A stretch of DNA of 64,000 nucleotides. It comes from JAUIIK01 sp963709995 (lineage in GTDB: Bacteria > Chloroflexota > Chloroflexia > Thermomicrobiales > CFX8). The stretch lies in NCBI GenBank assembly GCA_963709995.1, contig CAVPYN010000008.1, forward strand, positions 193,593-257,592, read 5' to 3'. Shown in pieces: positions 9,057 through 17,756 of the stretch (positions within the stretch are counted from its first letter, which is position 1; each line of letters starts with the position of its first letter). Position numbers and translations under genes: made by a program. Below the pieces are notes generated by a model. The model saw only the letters and a list, made by a program, of their open reading frames with translations. It ran no database searches and was not told where the DNA came from.

Positions 9057-10693
9057 CTTTGCCCGACAGGATCATATTGATCGGCCCGAGCGGCTCCGGC
9101 AAGTCGGCGACCGGCCGGATAGTTGCTTGCGAGCTCGGATACGAATTGATTGACACCGACACGGTCATTGAGTCAAAAATCGAGATGCCGATCGCCGAAT
9201 TCTTCCAGCGATTCGGCGAGCCGGCATTTCGCGCCATCGAGCGTGATGTATTGGCGAAGGCCTGCGCAGTCAACCGCGCGGTCGTAGCTACCGGTGGCGG
9301 AGTTGTGCTGGACCCACGCAACTGGGCGGTGATGAGGCCCGGAAGCGCGATCATAGGGCTGATTGCTGCACCAGAAACCCTTGTAGATCGTGTGGCTCGC
9401 CAGTCGATAGCGGAAGGTGAGTCTAGCGTACGACCGCTTCTTGCTGGCGATGCGCTCGAGCTGATGAACGAGATGCTCGAAGCGCGAGGGGCGTACTACA
9501 GACAGGCGGATACGACAGTTGACACCGGCGAACTGCCGCCACCGGAAGTGCTCCAGCAGATTAGGCGAGAGATTGACAAGCTCGGTGATCAGGGCCGCAT
9601 CCCGTTTCTCTCAATCTTGACGCCGCTGGAGCGGTCGGACCTCCACATCGGGTCTGGAGCGCGCCGTTTTGCGGGAGACTTGATCGGTAGCAGGTGGCCG
9701 GATGCGCGCAATGTCTGGGTGGTGACAGATGCAAACGTGGCAAAACATTGGAGCTCTGGACTAGATGCCAGCCTGCAGGAAGCCGGTTTCGATACGCGGA
9801 GTCTCGTTATTCCTCCCGGCGAGTCAAGCAAATCGCTTACCGGTTTGGCCACGATTCTGGATCGAATGACCTCAGGAACATCGAGGTCAGACGTGGTGGT
9901 GGCGCTCGGAGGCGGAGTGGTCGGGGATGTCGCGGGCTTCGCGGCGGCGGTCTGTTTGCGCGGTTTGCGCTTGGTGCAGATTCCCACATCGCTACTCGCC
10001 ATGGTTGATTCGAGCGTGGGCGGCAAGACAGGGGTAAACACAACCAGCGGAAAGAACATGGTCGGAGCCTTTTACCAACCGGGGTTAGTGATCATCGATC
10101 CTGACTACCTCAGCACGTTGCCAGAGGTTGAATATCGGTCTGGCATGGCCGAAGTGATCAAGCATGCCTGGATTCAACCAAGCACGCCTCTCGGATCACG
10201 AGAGCTTATGGGTCGGCTCGAAGCTCTCCAGTCATTGGATCCTATGCCCGGCGAGATGATATCGTCCGTTGTGGAGCAAAATGTGCGCACCAAGCATAGC
10301 GTCGTTCAGGTGGACGAGCGCGAATCCGGGCTGCGGATGATCCTGAACTTCGGTCATACCGCCGGTCATGCCATCGAATCCGATGGCTACAGATATCGCC
10401 ATGGCGAAGCGGTGGGGTTGGGCATGATGGTTGCCATGCGTCTCGGCGTGATGCTCGATGTCACAAGCGGCGATGCGCTGGGCCGGTTGGAGCGTTTGCT
10501 GGAGCGAGCAGGTTTGCCGACACGAGTGGAAGGCAAAGCTGACGACGTGCTCCACAATATGAGGTCCGACAAGAAGAACATTGGCGGGAGGCAAAGGTGG
10601 ATTGTGCCGCTCGGCTCAGGCGGAGTTGAGATCCGGTCTGACATTGGCGCGGATCTCGTCCGCGAGGCGCTCGTGCTTACTGGTGCGACCTGA
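9053..10693 (+). CDS. aroKB: Shikimate kinase / 3-dehydroquinate synthase fusion
   Basis: One 546-residue protein joins two shikimate-pathway enzymes. Residues 1-170 are a shikimate kinase: Walker A GPSGSGKSATGRIVA, the DTD of LIDTDTVIE, FRAIERDVL, and VVATGGGVVLDPRN. Residues from about 190 on are a dehydroquinate synthase: ALGGGVVGDVAGFAAAV, IPTSLLAMVDSSVGGKTGVN, NMVGAFYQP, and the zinc ligands Glu in GMAEVIKHA, His in NFGHTAGHAIES and His in YRHGEAVGLGM. Both active sites look complete, so the protein should make 3-dehydroquinate and phosphorylate shikimate, two non-consecutive steps. It overlaps moeA by 4 nt. Confidence 0.93.
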   Translation: MTLPDRIILIGPSGSGKSATGRIVACELGYELIDTDTVIESKIEMPIAEFFQRFGEPAFRAIERDVLAKACAVNRAVVATGGGVVLDPRNWAVMRPGSAIIGLIAAPETLVDRVARQSIAEGESSVRPLLAGDALELMNEMLEARGAYYRQADTTVDTGELPPPEVLQQIRREIDKLGDQGRIPFLSILTPLERSDLHIGSGARRFAGDLIGSRWPDARNVWVVTDANVAKHWSSGLDASLQEAGFDTRSLVIPPGESSKSLTGLATILDRMTSGTSRSDVVVALGGGVVGDVAGFAAAVCLRGLRLVQIPTSLLAMVDSSVGGKTGVNTTSGKNMVGAFYQPGLVIIDPDYLSTLPEVEYRSGMAEVIKHAWIQPSTPLGSRELMGRLEALQSLDPMPGEMISSVVEQNVRTKHSVVQVDERESGLRMILNFGHTAGHAIESDGYRYRHGEAVGLGMMVAMRLGVMLDVTSGDALGRLERLLERAGLPTRVEGKADDVLHNMRSDKKNIGGRQRWIVPLGSGGVEIRSDIGADLVREALVLTGAT

Positions 10694-10765
10694 TATGAAT
10701 CATGGCGCGACGTGCAATAATCGTCGTTGGATTTGCTGCGGGTGTACAGCGGGTGGGCAGGTGTT

Positions 10766-11731
10766 GTGACGATCGTTGTTTCGGGATCGCTTGCGTTCGA
10801 CTACATTATGAATTTTCCCGGGTACTTTGAAGATCACATCATCCCCGACAAGATTCACGTTCTCAACGTCTCGTTTCTCGTCGAATCGCTCGATCGACAG
10901 CGTGGCGGGATTGCCGGAAACATCGCCTATAACCTTGGATTGTTGCGCCAGCCTTGCCGGGTCGTAGGCACAGTCGGCAACGACTTCGATGAGTACCGCT
11001 TCGAGCTGGACGCGCTGGACATTGACACTTCGGCGATCGTAACGCTCGATGATCAGGTGACTGCGTCGGCTTTCATAACGACTGACCGGGCGGACAATCA
11101 AATCACTGGATTCTTTCCCGGCGCGATGGGAAAAGCCGGAGACTACAGCATCGTCCCGCATTTGAGCGAAGCTGATTTCGGTGTCGTTTCTCCAACCGCG
11201 CCAGCCGCCATGGTCCGTCATCTGCAGGAGTTGAAAGAGACAAACACATCCTATCTGTTTGACCCCGGCCAGCAAGTAATCGCCCTTTCGTCCGACGAAT
11301 TGAGGGCCGGTCTCGATGGCGCCGCCATGCTCGCCGCGAACGATTATGAGCTTGCCTTGATCGAAGAGAAGACGAACATGACACGGGAGCAGATCGTCTC
11401 TTCGGTGCCAATCGTTGCCGTCACGTTCGGAGATCTGGGATCGACGATCTATGCCGATGGTCAGCTCTGGGAGATCCCGCCAGCCGAGCCATGGAGCGTC
11501 GTCGATCCGACCGGCGCGGGAGACGGTTATCGGGCTGGATTGATTGCAGGTTTCCGGTCCGGACTCTCCTGGGACGTAACTGGACGGATCGCTTCCACCG
11601 TTGCCGCCTATGTCGTCGAGAACAAGGGCACCCAGGCACATAGATTCGCGATAACCGAGTTCCGGGACCGATTCAGCGCCGAGTTCTCGGACTTTGCCGG
11701 CGCTCTGGACCAACTGTTTGAGGACGTCTAG
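10766..11731 (+). CDS. PfkB-family kinase, probable adenosine kinase
   Basis: Ribokinase-fold sugar/nucleoside kinase. Seen: N-terminal IVVSGSLAFDYIMNFPG, the substrate-side RGGIAGNIAYNLG, VGTVGNDFDEY, and the PfkB signature DPTGAGDGYRAGLIAGF with the catalytic Asp. GTG 10766 is chosen since an AGG-type ribosome site lies 5 nt upstream and the preceding 13 codons do not belong to the fold. The gene is followed by ahcY (40-nt gap) and metK. AhcY releases adenosine, so an adenosine kinase here would pull the AhcY reaction forward. The substrate is inferred from this context and from likeness to archaeal-type adenosine kinases. Confidence 0.8.
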   Translation: MTIVVSGSLAFDYIMNFPGYFEDHIIPDKIHVLNVSFLVESLDRQRGGIAGNIAYNLGLLRQPCRVVGTVGNDFDEYRFELDALDIDTSAIVTLDDQVTASAFITTDRADNQITGFFPGAMGKAGDYSIVPHLSEADFGVVSPTAPAAMVRHLQELKETNTSYLFDPGQQVIALSSDELRAGLDGAAMLAANDYELALIEEKTNMTREQIVSSVPIVAVTFGDLGSTIYADGQLWEIPPAEPWSVVDPTGAGDGYRAGLIAGFRSGLSWDVTGRIASTVAAYVVENKGTQAHRFAITEFRDRFSAEFSDFAGALDQLFEDV

Positions 11732-11771
11732 GCGGGATTCCGTTTCCCAACGAATTCGAGGAGGATGAGAA

Positions 11772-13046
11772 ATGGCTGAAACACGAACAATGGATTACGA
11801 CATCAAGGACCGCTCGCTTGCGGACGCGGGCCATCGCAGAATCGCCTGGGCGGCACGTGAGATGCCGGTCATCGGGATGATTCGGGAGCGCTTCACGGCT
11901 GATCAGCCGCTTGCAGGATTTCGGATTGTCGCCTGCGTTCACGTTACGACGGAGACCGCGAACCTCGCGCTGACGCTGCGAGACGGCGGGGCGGACGCGG
12001 TAATCTGCGCGAGCAATCCCCTTTCAACTCAGGACGACGTCGCGGCTGCTCTGGTTGACGAGGGCATTCCTGTCTTCGCAATTAAAGGCGAAGATGCTGA
12101 TACTTACTATCGTCACATCAACGCAGCTATCGACCACAAACCCCATATCGTCATCGATGATGGCGCGGACGTTGTGAGCGCCCTTCATCGGGAGCGGCGC
12201 GAGAGCCTTGGCGATATGGTGGGCGCCACGGAAGAAACGACAACTGGAGTCGTTCGGATGCGTGCGATGGAACGTCAGGGAGTGTTGGAGTTCCCCGTCA
12301 TCGCGGTGAACGATGCCGATACCAAGCATTTCTTCGACAATCGGTACGGCACCGGTCAATCGACAATGGACGGCATCCTGCGCGCAACGAACATTCTGAT
12401 TGCCGGAAAGCTAATCGTTGTCGCGGGATACGGCTGGTGCGGTAAAGGCATCGCGATGCGGGCGCGTGGTCTAGGCGCGAGAGTCATCGTGACCGAGATC
12501 GATCCAGTTAAAGCGCTTGAAGCAGCGATGGACGGTTTCCAGGTCTCGCCGATGAACGACGCAGCAAAGGTGGGCGACATCTTCATCACCGCGACCGGCA
12601 ATATCAATGTCATTGACCGTGATGACTTTGAAGCGATGAAGAATGGCGCAATTGTTGCGAACGCCGGGCACTTCAACTCCGAGATCAATATCCTTGCTCT
12701 GGAGGAGATGGCTGGCGAAGGGCGCCGCGAACTTCGTCCGTTTGTTGAGGAGTATCAACTCACGCCGTATCAGAGCGTCGTGGTGCTTGGTGACGGCCGG
12801 CTGATCAATCTCGCCGCAGCGGAAGGACACCCGGCGAGCGTCATGGACATGTCTTTCGCGAATCAGGCGATGGCGTGTTCCTATCTGGCACAGAATCATG
12901 CTGGTCTGGATAAGAAAGTCTATGACGTTCCGGAGGAAATCGACCGGCAGATCGCGCAGCTGAAGCTAGATAGTATGCAGATCTCGATCGATGAACTGAC
13001 CGACGAGCAGCGGCAATATCTTGATTCATGGGAACACGGCACGTGA
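11772..13046 (+). CDS. ahcY: Adenosylhomocysteinase (S-adenosylhomocysteine hydrolase)
   Basis: Splits S-adenosylhomocysteine to homocysteine and adenosine with bound NAD. Visible: VHVTTETANLALTL, ICASNPLSTQDDVAAAL, TEETTTGVVRM, the NAD-site VVAGYGWCGKGIAMRARGLG, VSPMNDAAKVGDIFITATGN, NAGHFNSEI, and the tail LINLAAAEGHPASVMDMSFA. At 424 residues it is the shorter archaeal-type form without the insertion of eukaryotic and many proteobacterial enzymes, and some of that group act on S-inosylhomocysteine instead. GAGGATGAGAA precedes the ATG. It sits between the adenosine-kinase-like gene and metK. Confidence 0.95.
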   Translation: MAETRTMDYDIKDRSLADAGHRRIAWAAREMPVIGMIRERFTADQPLAGFRIVACVHVTTETANLALTLRDGGADAVICASNPLSTQDDVAAALVDEGIPVFAIKGEDADTYYRHINAAIDHKPHIVIDDGADVVSALHRERRESLGDMVGATEETTTGVVRMRAMERQGVLEFPVIAVNDADTKHFFDNRYGTGQSTMDGILRATNILIAGKLIVVAGYGWCGKGIAMRARGLGARVIVTEIDPVKALEAAMDGFQVSPMNDAAKVGDIFITATGNINVIDRDDFEAMKNGAIVANAGHFNSEINILALEEMAGEGRRELRPFVEEYQLTPYQSVVVLGDGRLINLAAAEGHPASVMDMSFANQAMACSYLAQNHAGLDKKVYDVPEEIDRQIAQLKLDSMQISIDELTDEQRQYLDSWEHGT

Positions 13047-13103
13047 ACGTAAGCAGCCACTCGTCATTCGTGTCGATCTAGAAGTTTGGAGCGATTCAGA
13101 GCA

Positions 13104-14330
13104 ATGTCGTCGTTTGCCAGTGCTGCCCGCACACATTTCACGTCCGAATCAGTGACCGAGGGCCATCCGGACAAGCTATGCGATCAGATATCAGACGCCG
13201 TCCTGGATGCGATCATCCAGGACGATCCCAATGCGCGGGTAGCGTGCGAATCAGCGACGACTACCGGTCTTGTCGTCGTCATGGGCGAGATTACCACCAA
13301 GACGTACGTGGATATTCCTCGTCTTGTTCGGGACGTCGTGAAGGACGTCGGATATACCGATGCTCAATATGGTTTCGACTACCATACCTGTGGGGTGCTG
13401 ACCTCGATAAAGGAACAGTCTCCCGAGATCGGCGGCGCGGTCGGCACTGCCGGGCGGTCTGCGTCGTACGAGTCAGCTGACGACCTGAACGCGCTGGGAG
13501 CAGGCGACCAGGGCATGATGATCGGCTATGCATCGAACGAAACGCCCGAGCATATGCCGTTGCCGATCGTGCTATCCCATGGCTTAACCAAGAGGCTAGC
13601 TGAAGCTCGCAAATCCGGCGAGCTTCCCTATCTGCGGCCCGACGGAAAGAGCCAGGTAACGGTCGAATACTCCTTTGGGCGGCCGGTGCGCGTACATGGG
13701 GTCGTCATCTCTGCCCAGCACTCCGAGGATGTGCCCGAATCCCAATTGATGAGCGAGATCGAAGAACAGGTCATTCACCAGACTATCCCGTCAGGGTTGA
13801 TCGACGCGGATACCGAGATCCTGATCAATCCCAGCGGCCGATTCACAATAGGTGGTCCGATGGGCGACGCCGGCTTGACCGGTCGGAAGATTGTTGTCGA
13901 CACGTACGGCGGGATGGCGCGTCACGGAGGCGGCGCGTTCTCCGGCAAGGATCCGACGAAAGTTGATCGCTCCGGGGCGTATGCGGCGCGCTACGTCGCC
14001 AGGAACATCGTTGCAGCGGGACTTGCCGAACGCTGTGAGATACAGGTTTCCTACGCGATTGGCGTAGCGCATCCTCTATCTATCCACGTTGAGACTTTTG
14101 GGACCGGCGTGATAAGCGATGAGAGAATCTCCAGCTTGATCACCGCATACTTCGACCTGCGACCCCGGGCGATCATTAACGATCTCGACCTGTGGCGTCC
14201 GATCTATCGACAGACCGCCTCCTACGGACATTTTGGCCGTCCCGATCTTGACTTGCCCTGGGAGCGCCTCGATAAGGCCGCCGAGCTTCGGGACGCAGTC
14301 GGCCTCGGCGTCGCGGGCGCAACAAGCTAG
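13104..14330 (+). CDS. metK: S-adenosylmethionine synthetase
   Basis: Makes S-adenosylmethionine from methionine and ATP. Motifs: FTSESVTEGHPDKLCDQISD with the catalytic His, GLVVVMGEITTKTYVDI, GAGDQGMMIGYASNE, LRPDGKSQVTVEY, FTIGGPMGDAGLTGRKIVVD, and the P-loop-like HGGGAFSGKDPTKVDRSGAY. Length is about 408 residues. The ATG at 13104 gives the conventional N-terminus; a TTG six codons upstream is possible. The gene closes the methylation-cycle cluster, and a nucleotide-sugar gene follows after 6 nt, probably on the same mRNA. Confidence 0.96.
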   Translation: MSSFASAARTHFTSESVTEGHPDKLCDQISDAVLDAIIQDDPNARVACESATTTGLVVVMGEITTKTYVDIPRLVRDVVKDVGYTDAQYGFDYHTCGVLTSIKEQSPEIGGAVGTAGRSASYESADDLNALGAGDQGMMIGYASNETPEHMPLPIVLSHGLTKRLAEARKSGELPYLRPDGKSQVTVEYSFGRPVRVHGVVISAQHSEDVPESQLMSEIEEQVIHQTIPSGLIDADTEILINPSGRFTIGGPMGDAGLTGRKIVVDTYGGMARHGGGAFSGKDPTKVDRSGAYAARYVARNIVAAGLAERCEIQVSYAIGVAHPLSIHVETFGTGVISDERISSLITAYFDLRPRAIINDLDLWRPIYRQTASYGHFGRPDLDLPWERLDKAAELRDAVGLGVAGATS

Positions 14331-14336
14331 CAAACG

Positions 14337-15296
14337 ATGGCCGAGCCGACGCGGCGAGTCGTTCTGGTTACTGGCGCGGCGGGTTTCGCCGGGCGACACC
14401 TTGTGGCAGAACTTGCTCAGGAAACTGATTGGGACATTGTCGGTCTTTCCCGAAGGAAAACTGATTTCGGTAGACGCGCGAAGTCCGTCGCATGCGATCT
14501 GCTCGACCAGCCACTCGTCGATCGCGTAGTCTTGCGCTTTCGCCCAAATCTGGTCTTCCATCTGGCGGCTCAGAGCTACGTGCCGAAGGCTATCGCGGAT
14601 CCTGGCACGACGCTCACAAACAATATCCTGGGACAGGTCAACCTGTTTCAATCGCTGCTCAAGTTGGACCAGCGGCCGTCGGTGCTGATTGCGAGCTCAG
14701 GGGAGATATATGGATCGCCTGACGACGCGAGCATACCGCTGGACGAGAACGCACCGCTCAAGCCTGGGAATCCTTATGCTGTAAGCAAGGCCACACAGGA
14801 TCTGCTTGGCTATCAGTATCACCTGAGTAGCGATCTGCCGGTGGTCCGTGTTCGGCCCTTCAATCACGCGGGTCCGGGACAGTCTGACAGATTCGTGATG
14901 AGTGGGTTTGCGCGCCAGGTTGCGGAAGCCGAGGCAGGGAGAACCGAACCAACGATCCTCGTTGGCAATCTCGATGCAAAACGGGATTTCCTGGACGTGC
15001 GTGATGTCGTTCGCGCGTATCGCTTGATCATTGAGCGGGGCGCGCCGGGCGATGCGTACAACGTATGCTCCGGAGAGCCGACGGCGATCTCGTGGATTGT
15101 TGAGCGCCTCTTGAATTTGGCGTCAATTCCCCTCTCGGTCAAGCAAGACCCGGCCAGAATGCGTCCGTCTGATACGCCGGTCGTGTACGGCAACTCATCG
15201 AAGATCGCAACGCTGACCGGCTGGCATCCCAGGATTACGCTGGAGCAGACGATTCGGGATACCCTTGACTACTGGCGAGCCGCTTTCGTTCATTGA
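14337..15296 (+). CDS. NAD(P)-dependent nucleotide-sugar epimerase/reductase (Rmd/GMD-like)
   Basis: Extended short-chain dehydrogenase acting on a nucleotide sugar. It has the N-terminal VTGAAGFAGRHLVAEL motif, FHLAAQSYVPKA, the active-site segment SSGEIYG with Glu after Ser-Gly as in GDP-mannose dehydratase and GDP-6-deoxy-lyxo-hexulose reductase, the YAVSKATQDLL Tyr/Lys pair, RPFNHAGPGQ, and RDFLDVRDVVRAY. About 320 residues is normal. GDP-mannose 4,6-dehydratase or GDP-4-keto-6-deoxymannose reductase fits best; no sugar nucleotidyltransferase partner is adjacent to settle it. ATG starts 6 nt after metK. Confidence 0.82.
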   Translation: MAEPTRRVVLVTGAAGFAGRHLVAELAQETDWDIVGLSRRKTDFGRRAKSVACDLLDQPLVDRVVLRFRPNLVFHLAAQSYVPKAIADPGTTLTNNILGQVNLFQSLLKLDQRPSVLIASSGEIYGSPDDASIPLDENAPLKPGNPYAVSKATQDLLGYQYHLSSDLPVVRVRPFNHAGPGQSDRFVMSGFARQVAEAEAGRTEPTILVGNLDAKRDFLDVRDVVRAYRLIIERGAPGDAYNVCSGEPTAISWIVERLLNLASIPLSVKQDPARMRPSDTPVVYGNSSKIATLTGWHPRITLEQTIRDTLDYWRAAFVH

Positions 15297-15378
15297 TGGC
15301 CGCGGGGTAGATCATTTGTGGAGTGATGGCGACCTGGGTACGGCGGACTGCGATGTAGCATTGACAGGAGACGATTGA

Positions 15379-15618
15379 GTGAACCAACTCCAACGGCGAA
15401 TTGCCGAGTACTACCTGTCGTTGCGGCTAAGCGCGCTGGCGGTTATGCCGGTCCTGGAAGCGCCGGACATCGAATTTCCGGCGCCGATCGTGCGTCCCGT
15501 AGCTAGCGCCCTTGACGATGGCTGGGATCCCCGCGAGATTGTATCCTCCGGAGGCAGGGACTTCGTGGTGACTTCAGAGCGGTCCTCGATCACCAGAATG
15601 CAAATCCTCCCCAACTAA
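15379..15618 (+). CDS. Hypothetical 79-residue protein
   Basis: Small ORF with a GTG start and a strong ribosome site (AGGAG, 8 nt upstream). No signal peptide or membrane segment is seen. Composition is mixed, with a Pro-rich middle (EFPAPIVRPV) and a C-terminal half rich in Ser and charged residues. I recognise no family. It sits alone between the sugar epimerase and a long non-coding stretch. Support is the ribosome site and GC-rich third positions, so it is a moderate call. Confidence 0.5.
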   Translation: MNQLQRRIAEYYLSLRLSALAVMPVLEAPDIEFPAPIVRPVASALDDGWDPREIVSSGGRDFVVTSERSSITRMQILPN

Positions 15619-16235
15619 TCCGTGTTTCGAGGAGTCCGATCGCTCTCTCGTCACGGAGACTGACGCGGAGGGCATTCAGACGACCGAACAACTTTGTATT
15701 TAAGGGACTTCCGCGTTCCAACTGGCGACCCGATCGACGCAACTGCCGGAGTGCTGGCAAGCTCCGGAAACACACGGTCTATTCAGGTGTCAAGCGAAGT
15801 ATCCAGACGTAGTCCTGACTGATGACACGGTCACGAAGCATGTCCGGCGGACTTTCGACTGGACCAGATTCCGGAATGCTCGACCCTTACCTGTCATCTC
15901 GACCGGAGCGGCAGCGGAGTGGAGAGATCTCAAGCAAGTACGAGGGCCCGTTGAACTGAGATTGCTCCGCTTCGGTCGAATTGACGTACCTGTCCTCTGG
16001 CCAATTCCTTTGAAATGAAGCCTGGAGGGTGCCTGAAAAGGCTGCGTACTGGCCCGAAACAAGTCAGCCTGAGTTCGTCGAAGGATCTACGGCCGTCAGC
16101 ATGGGTATCCAGGAATGCCATTACGGTTGTGAATCTCGGTTGGGCTTCGTTGTCAGACACCCTCTCGTATCGAGCACAGGCGCCGCATTCATGGTGTATA
16201 GATGCGATGTAGGCAGCTAGCGATGGTGATCGATG
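15619..16235. other. Non-coding stretch
   Basis: About 600 bases without a supportable gene. Short frames on both strands lack ribosome sites and recognisable features. A segment near 16,070 (CTGAGTTCGTCGAAGGATC) resembles small palindromic dispersed repeats common in GC-rich bacteria, but only one arm is visible. Nothing else was found. Confidence 0.35.
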
Positions 16236-16273
16236 CTTTCCCGGCTGGCGCACACAAGTGCCAGCCGGGAAAG
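16236..16273 (-). terminator. Long perfect hairpin after the SWIM gene
   Basis: A 14-bp perfect inverted repeat (CTTTCCCGGCTGGC with GCCAGCCGGGAAAG) encloses a 10-nt loop. It starts 14 nt beyond the stop codon of the minus-strand SWIM-type gene, as expected for a terminator or 3' RNA-stabilising hairpin. No U-tract follows on the minus strand, so the mechanism is uncertain. Confidence 0.6.
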
Positions 16274-16287
16274 ACACAAAATACGGG

Positions 16288-16839
16288 CTAACTGGTTGCG
16301 CTGGGCACGCTAAATGAAAACGGTTGCCCGGCGGTCTGTTGATCCTCCGATAGCATGTCATGAAGGATCTTTTGCATGGCCATCACATGAGCGCACGTCC
16401 CATGCACTTCAAAACCGTGACAATCGCAGTTGAAATCGGACCCGTTCATCTCGATCCGGTGGTCCTGGTGGCTGCCACGCAAGGTGGCCTTAAATGAGAC
16501 GAATCTAACGCGTTCTGGTTCCGCCGCGTAGTGTCGAGCCTTTTCGATCTGGCTGACGTAGCTTGAGTACTGCTGCGAGAAACTGAATGGCGCTGTGCTC
16601 GTCTGCTGGTCATCGGTCAGCATCGGAGCAAGTATCTTCTGAAGGGCCATGATATGGGAGCTTGTGCCAATGGCTTCAAAGCTATGGGATGTGTCGGTGA
16701 ATTCGATGTCGCGCATACACACGCGATGCTCACCATTCTCGCCGTCAAACAGAACCTCGATTTCCTGAAACCTTACCCGCTCCGGCTCCTCAGCATATCG
16801 GCGAGATTTCTCGATTTTCGAGATCATTGATGAATTCAA
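16288..16839 (-). CDS. Tandem SWIM-type zinc-finger protein, first copy degenerate
   Basis: 183-residue protein made of two similar repeats (about residues 5-92 and 95-180). Both carry the order IEK.R.YA.EPERVRF, a beta-like stretch, the putative zinc site, H.MA.QKIL, ML..DQQT and PFSFS. In repeat 2 the site is C-x-C-x8-C-x-H (Cys138, Cys140, Cys149, His151), the SWIM pattern, which usually binds zinc for DNA or protein contact. In repeat 1 the aligned positions are Asp49, Ser51, Ser60 and His62, so metal binding is lost. The TTG start at 16839 has GGAG 6 nt upstream; ATG 16827 is the alternative. It is monocistronic, ending at the 16236-16273 hairpin, and divergent from mobA. Its function is unknown. 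Confidence 0.7.
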   Translation of the reverse strand: MNSSMISKIEKSRRYAEEPERVRFQEIEVLFDGENGEHRVCMRDIEFTDTSHSFEAIGTSSHIMALQKILAPMLTDDQQTSTAPFSFSQQYSSYVSQIEKARHYAAEPERVRFVSFKATLRGSHQDHRIEMNGSDFNCDCHGFEVHGTCAHVMAMQKILHDMLSEDQQTAGQPFSFSVPSATS

Positions 16840-17120
16840 TCAGCGCTCCAATCCGGTGTTTTCCAAATACGTCCCCTGTTCCGAACACCAGCACCAGACC
16901 GACGCAAACAAAAATCGCCACGGCGTGAAGCCGGGCGATGGAGTCGATCGGTGGTATTCTGGCGAGACCCGTTCATTGTGGGCCTTCCCCTCGTTCGAGA
17001 TTCGGACGATAGGCAGAGTGTAGCAGATGAGCGAGACAGTTCGAAGAGCATTTTGGTCACGGCTCCGCAGTCTAGTCGCGTAGGCGATGCAGATTCGCCG
17101 GTCGGGAAGCAAGGGTTCTC

Positions 17121-17753
17121 TTGACATCTGTGCAACGAATTTCGCTTGCAATTCTTGCGGGCGGGCGCAGCTCCAGGATGGGCCGCGATAAAGCGATGCT
17201 CCCATACGGTGAGGGAGATCTGCTGGATCACATGATTAACGTCGCAAATCAGGTGAGACACTCCAGAGAAACACTGGTGATTGGAGATCGATCGGAGTAC
17301 CACAGGCGTGGAGCGCGAGTGATTGCCGATCTCTGGCCAGGAATGGGACCGTTGGGTGGGATCGCAACGGCGCTAGAGGTATCTTCCACTGATCGAGTAT
17401 TCTTGCTTGCCGTCGACATGCCATTTGTGTCTCTATTACTGCTGCATGCTATGGCGGAGCATGAAAGTGAAGCCGACATCGTTGTTCCTGGAGTGCCTGA
17501 ATCGGATCGAACGGGTGGCGAAGCGAGGACGAGGCTCCATGTCCTGCACGCGATTTACCGGAAGCGCTGCCTCCCATATGCTGTACGCCAGCTCACCACG
17601 GGAGATCTCAAGGTCACGAGCATCTATGACGATGTTCGTGTTGAGATCCTGGACCCCGCGTGGATTTCGACGTACGATCCCGACCTCCGGTCGTTCGAAA
17701 ACGTGAATCGACCGGAAGACTACGCACGTGTGATGTCAGAACGAAGACGATAG
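17121..17753 (+). CDS. mobA: Molybdenum cofactor guanylyltransferase MobA
   Basis: Transfers GMP from GTP to the molybdenum cofactor. The N-terminal nucleotide-binding signature LAILAGGRSSRMGRDKAML is complete, with Lys for GTP contact. DLWPGMGPLGGIATAL and the metal-binding Asp in LAVDMPFVS follow, and VNRPEDYARV closes the fold. 210 residues is typical. The TTG start is chosen because AAGGG lies about 5 nt upstream. With moeA this implies molybdo-enzymes in the host. A hypothetical gene begins 3 nt after the stop, suggesting an operon. Confidence 0.9.
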   Translation: MTSVQRISLAILAGGRSSRMGRDKAMLPYGEGDLLDHMINVANQVRHSRETLVIGDRSEYHRRGARVIADLWPGMGPLGGIATALEVSSTDRVFLLAVDMPFVSLLLLHAMAEHESEADIVVPGVPESDRTGGEARTRLHVLHAIYRKRCLPYAVRQLTTGDLKVTSIYDDVRVEILDPAWISTYDPDLRSFENVNRPEDYARVMSERRR

Positions 17754-17756
17754 ATC

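Noticed and set aside
10700..11713. A 337-codon minus-strand frame opposite the PfkB kinase gene
   Set aside because: Antisense to a clear kinase and without family motifs.
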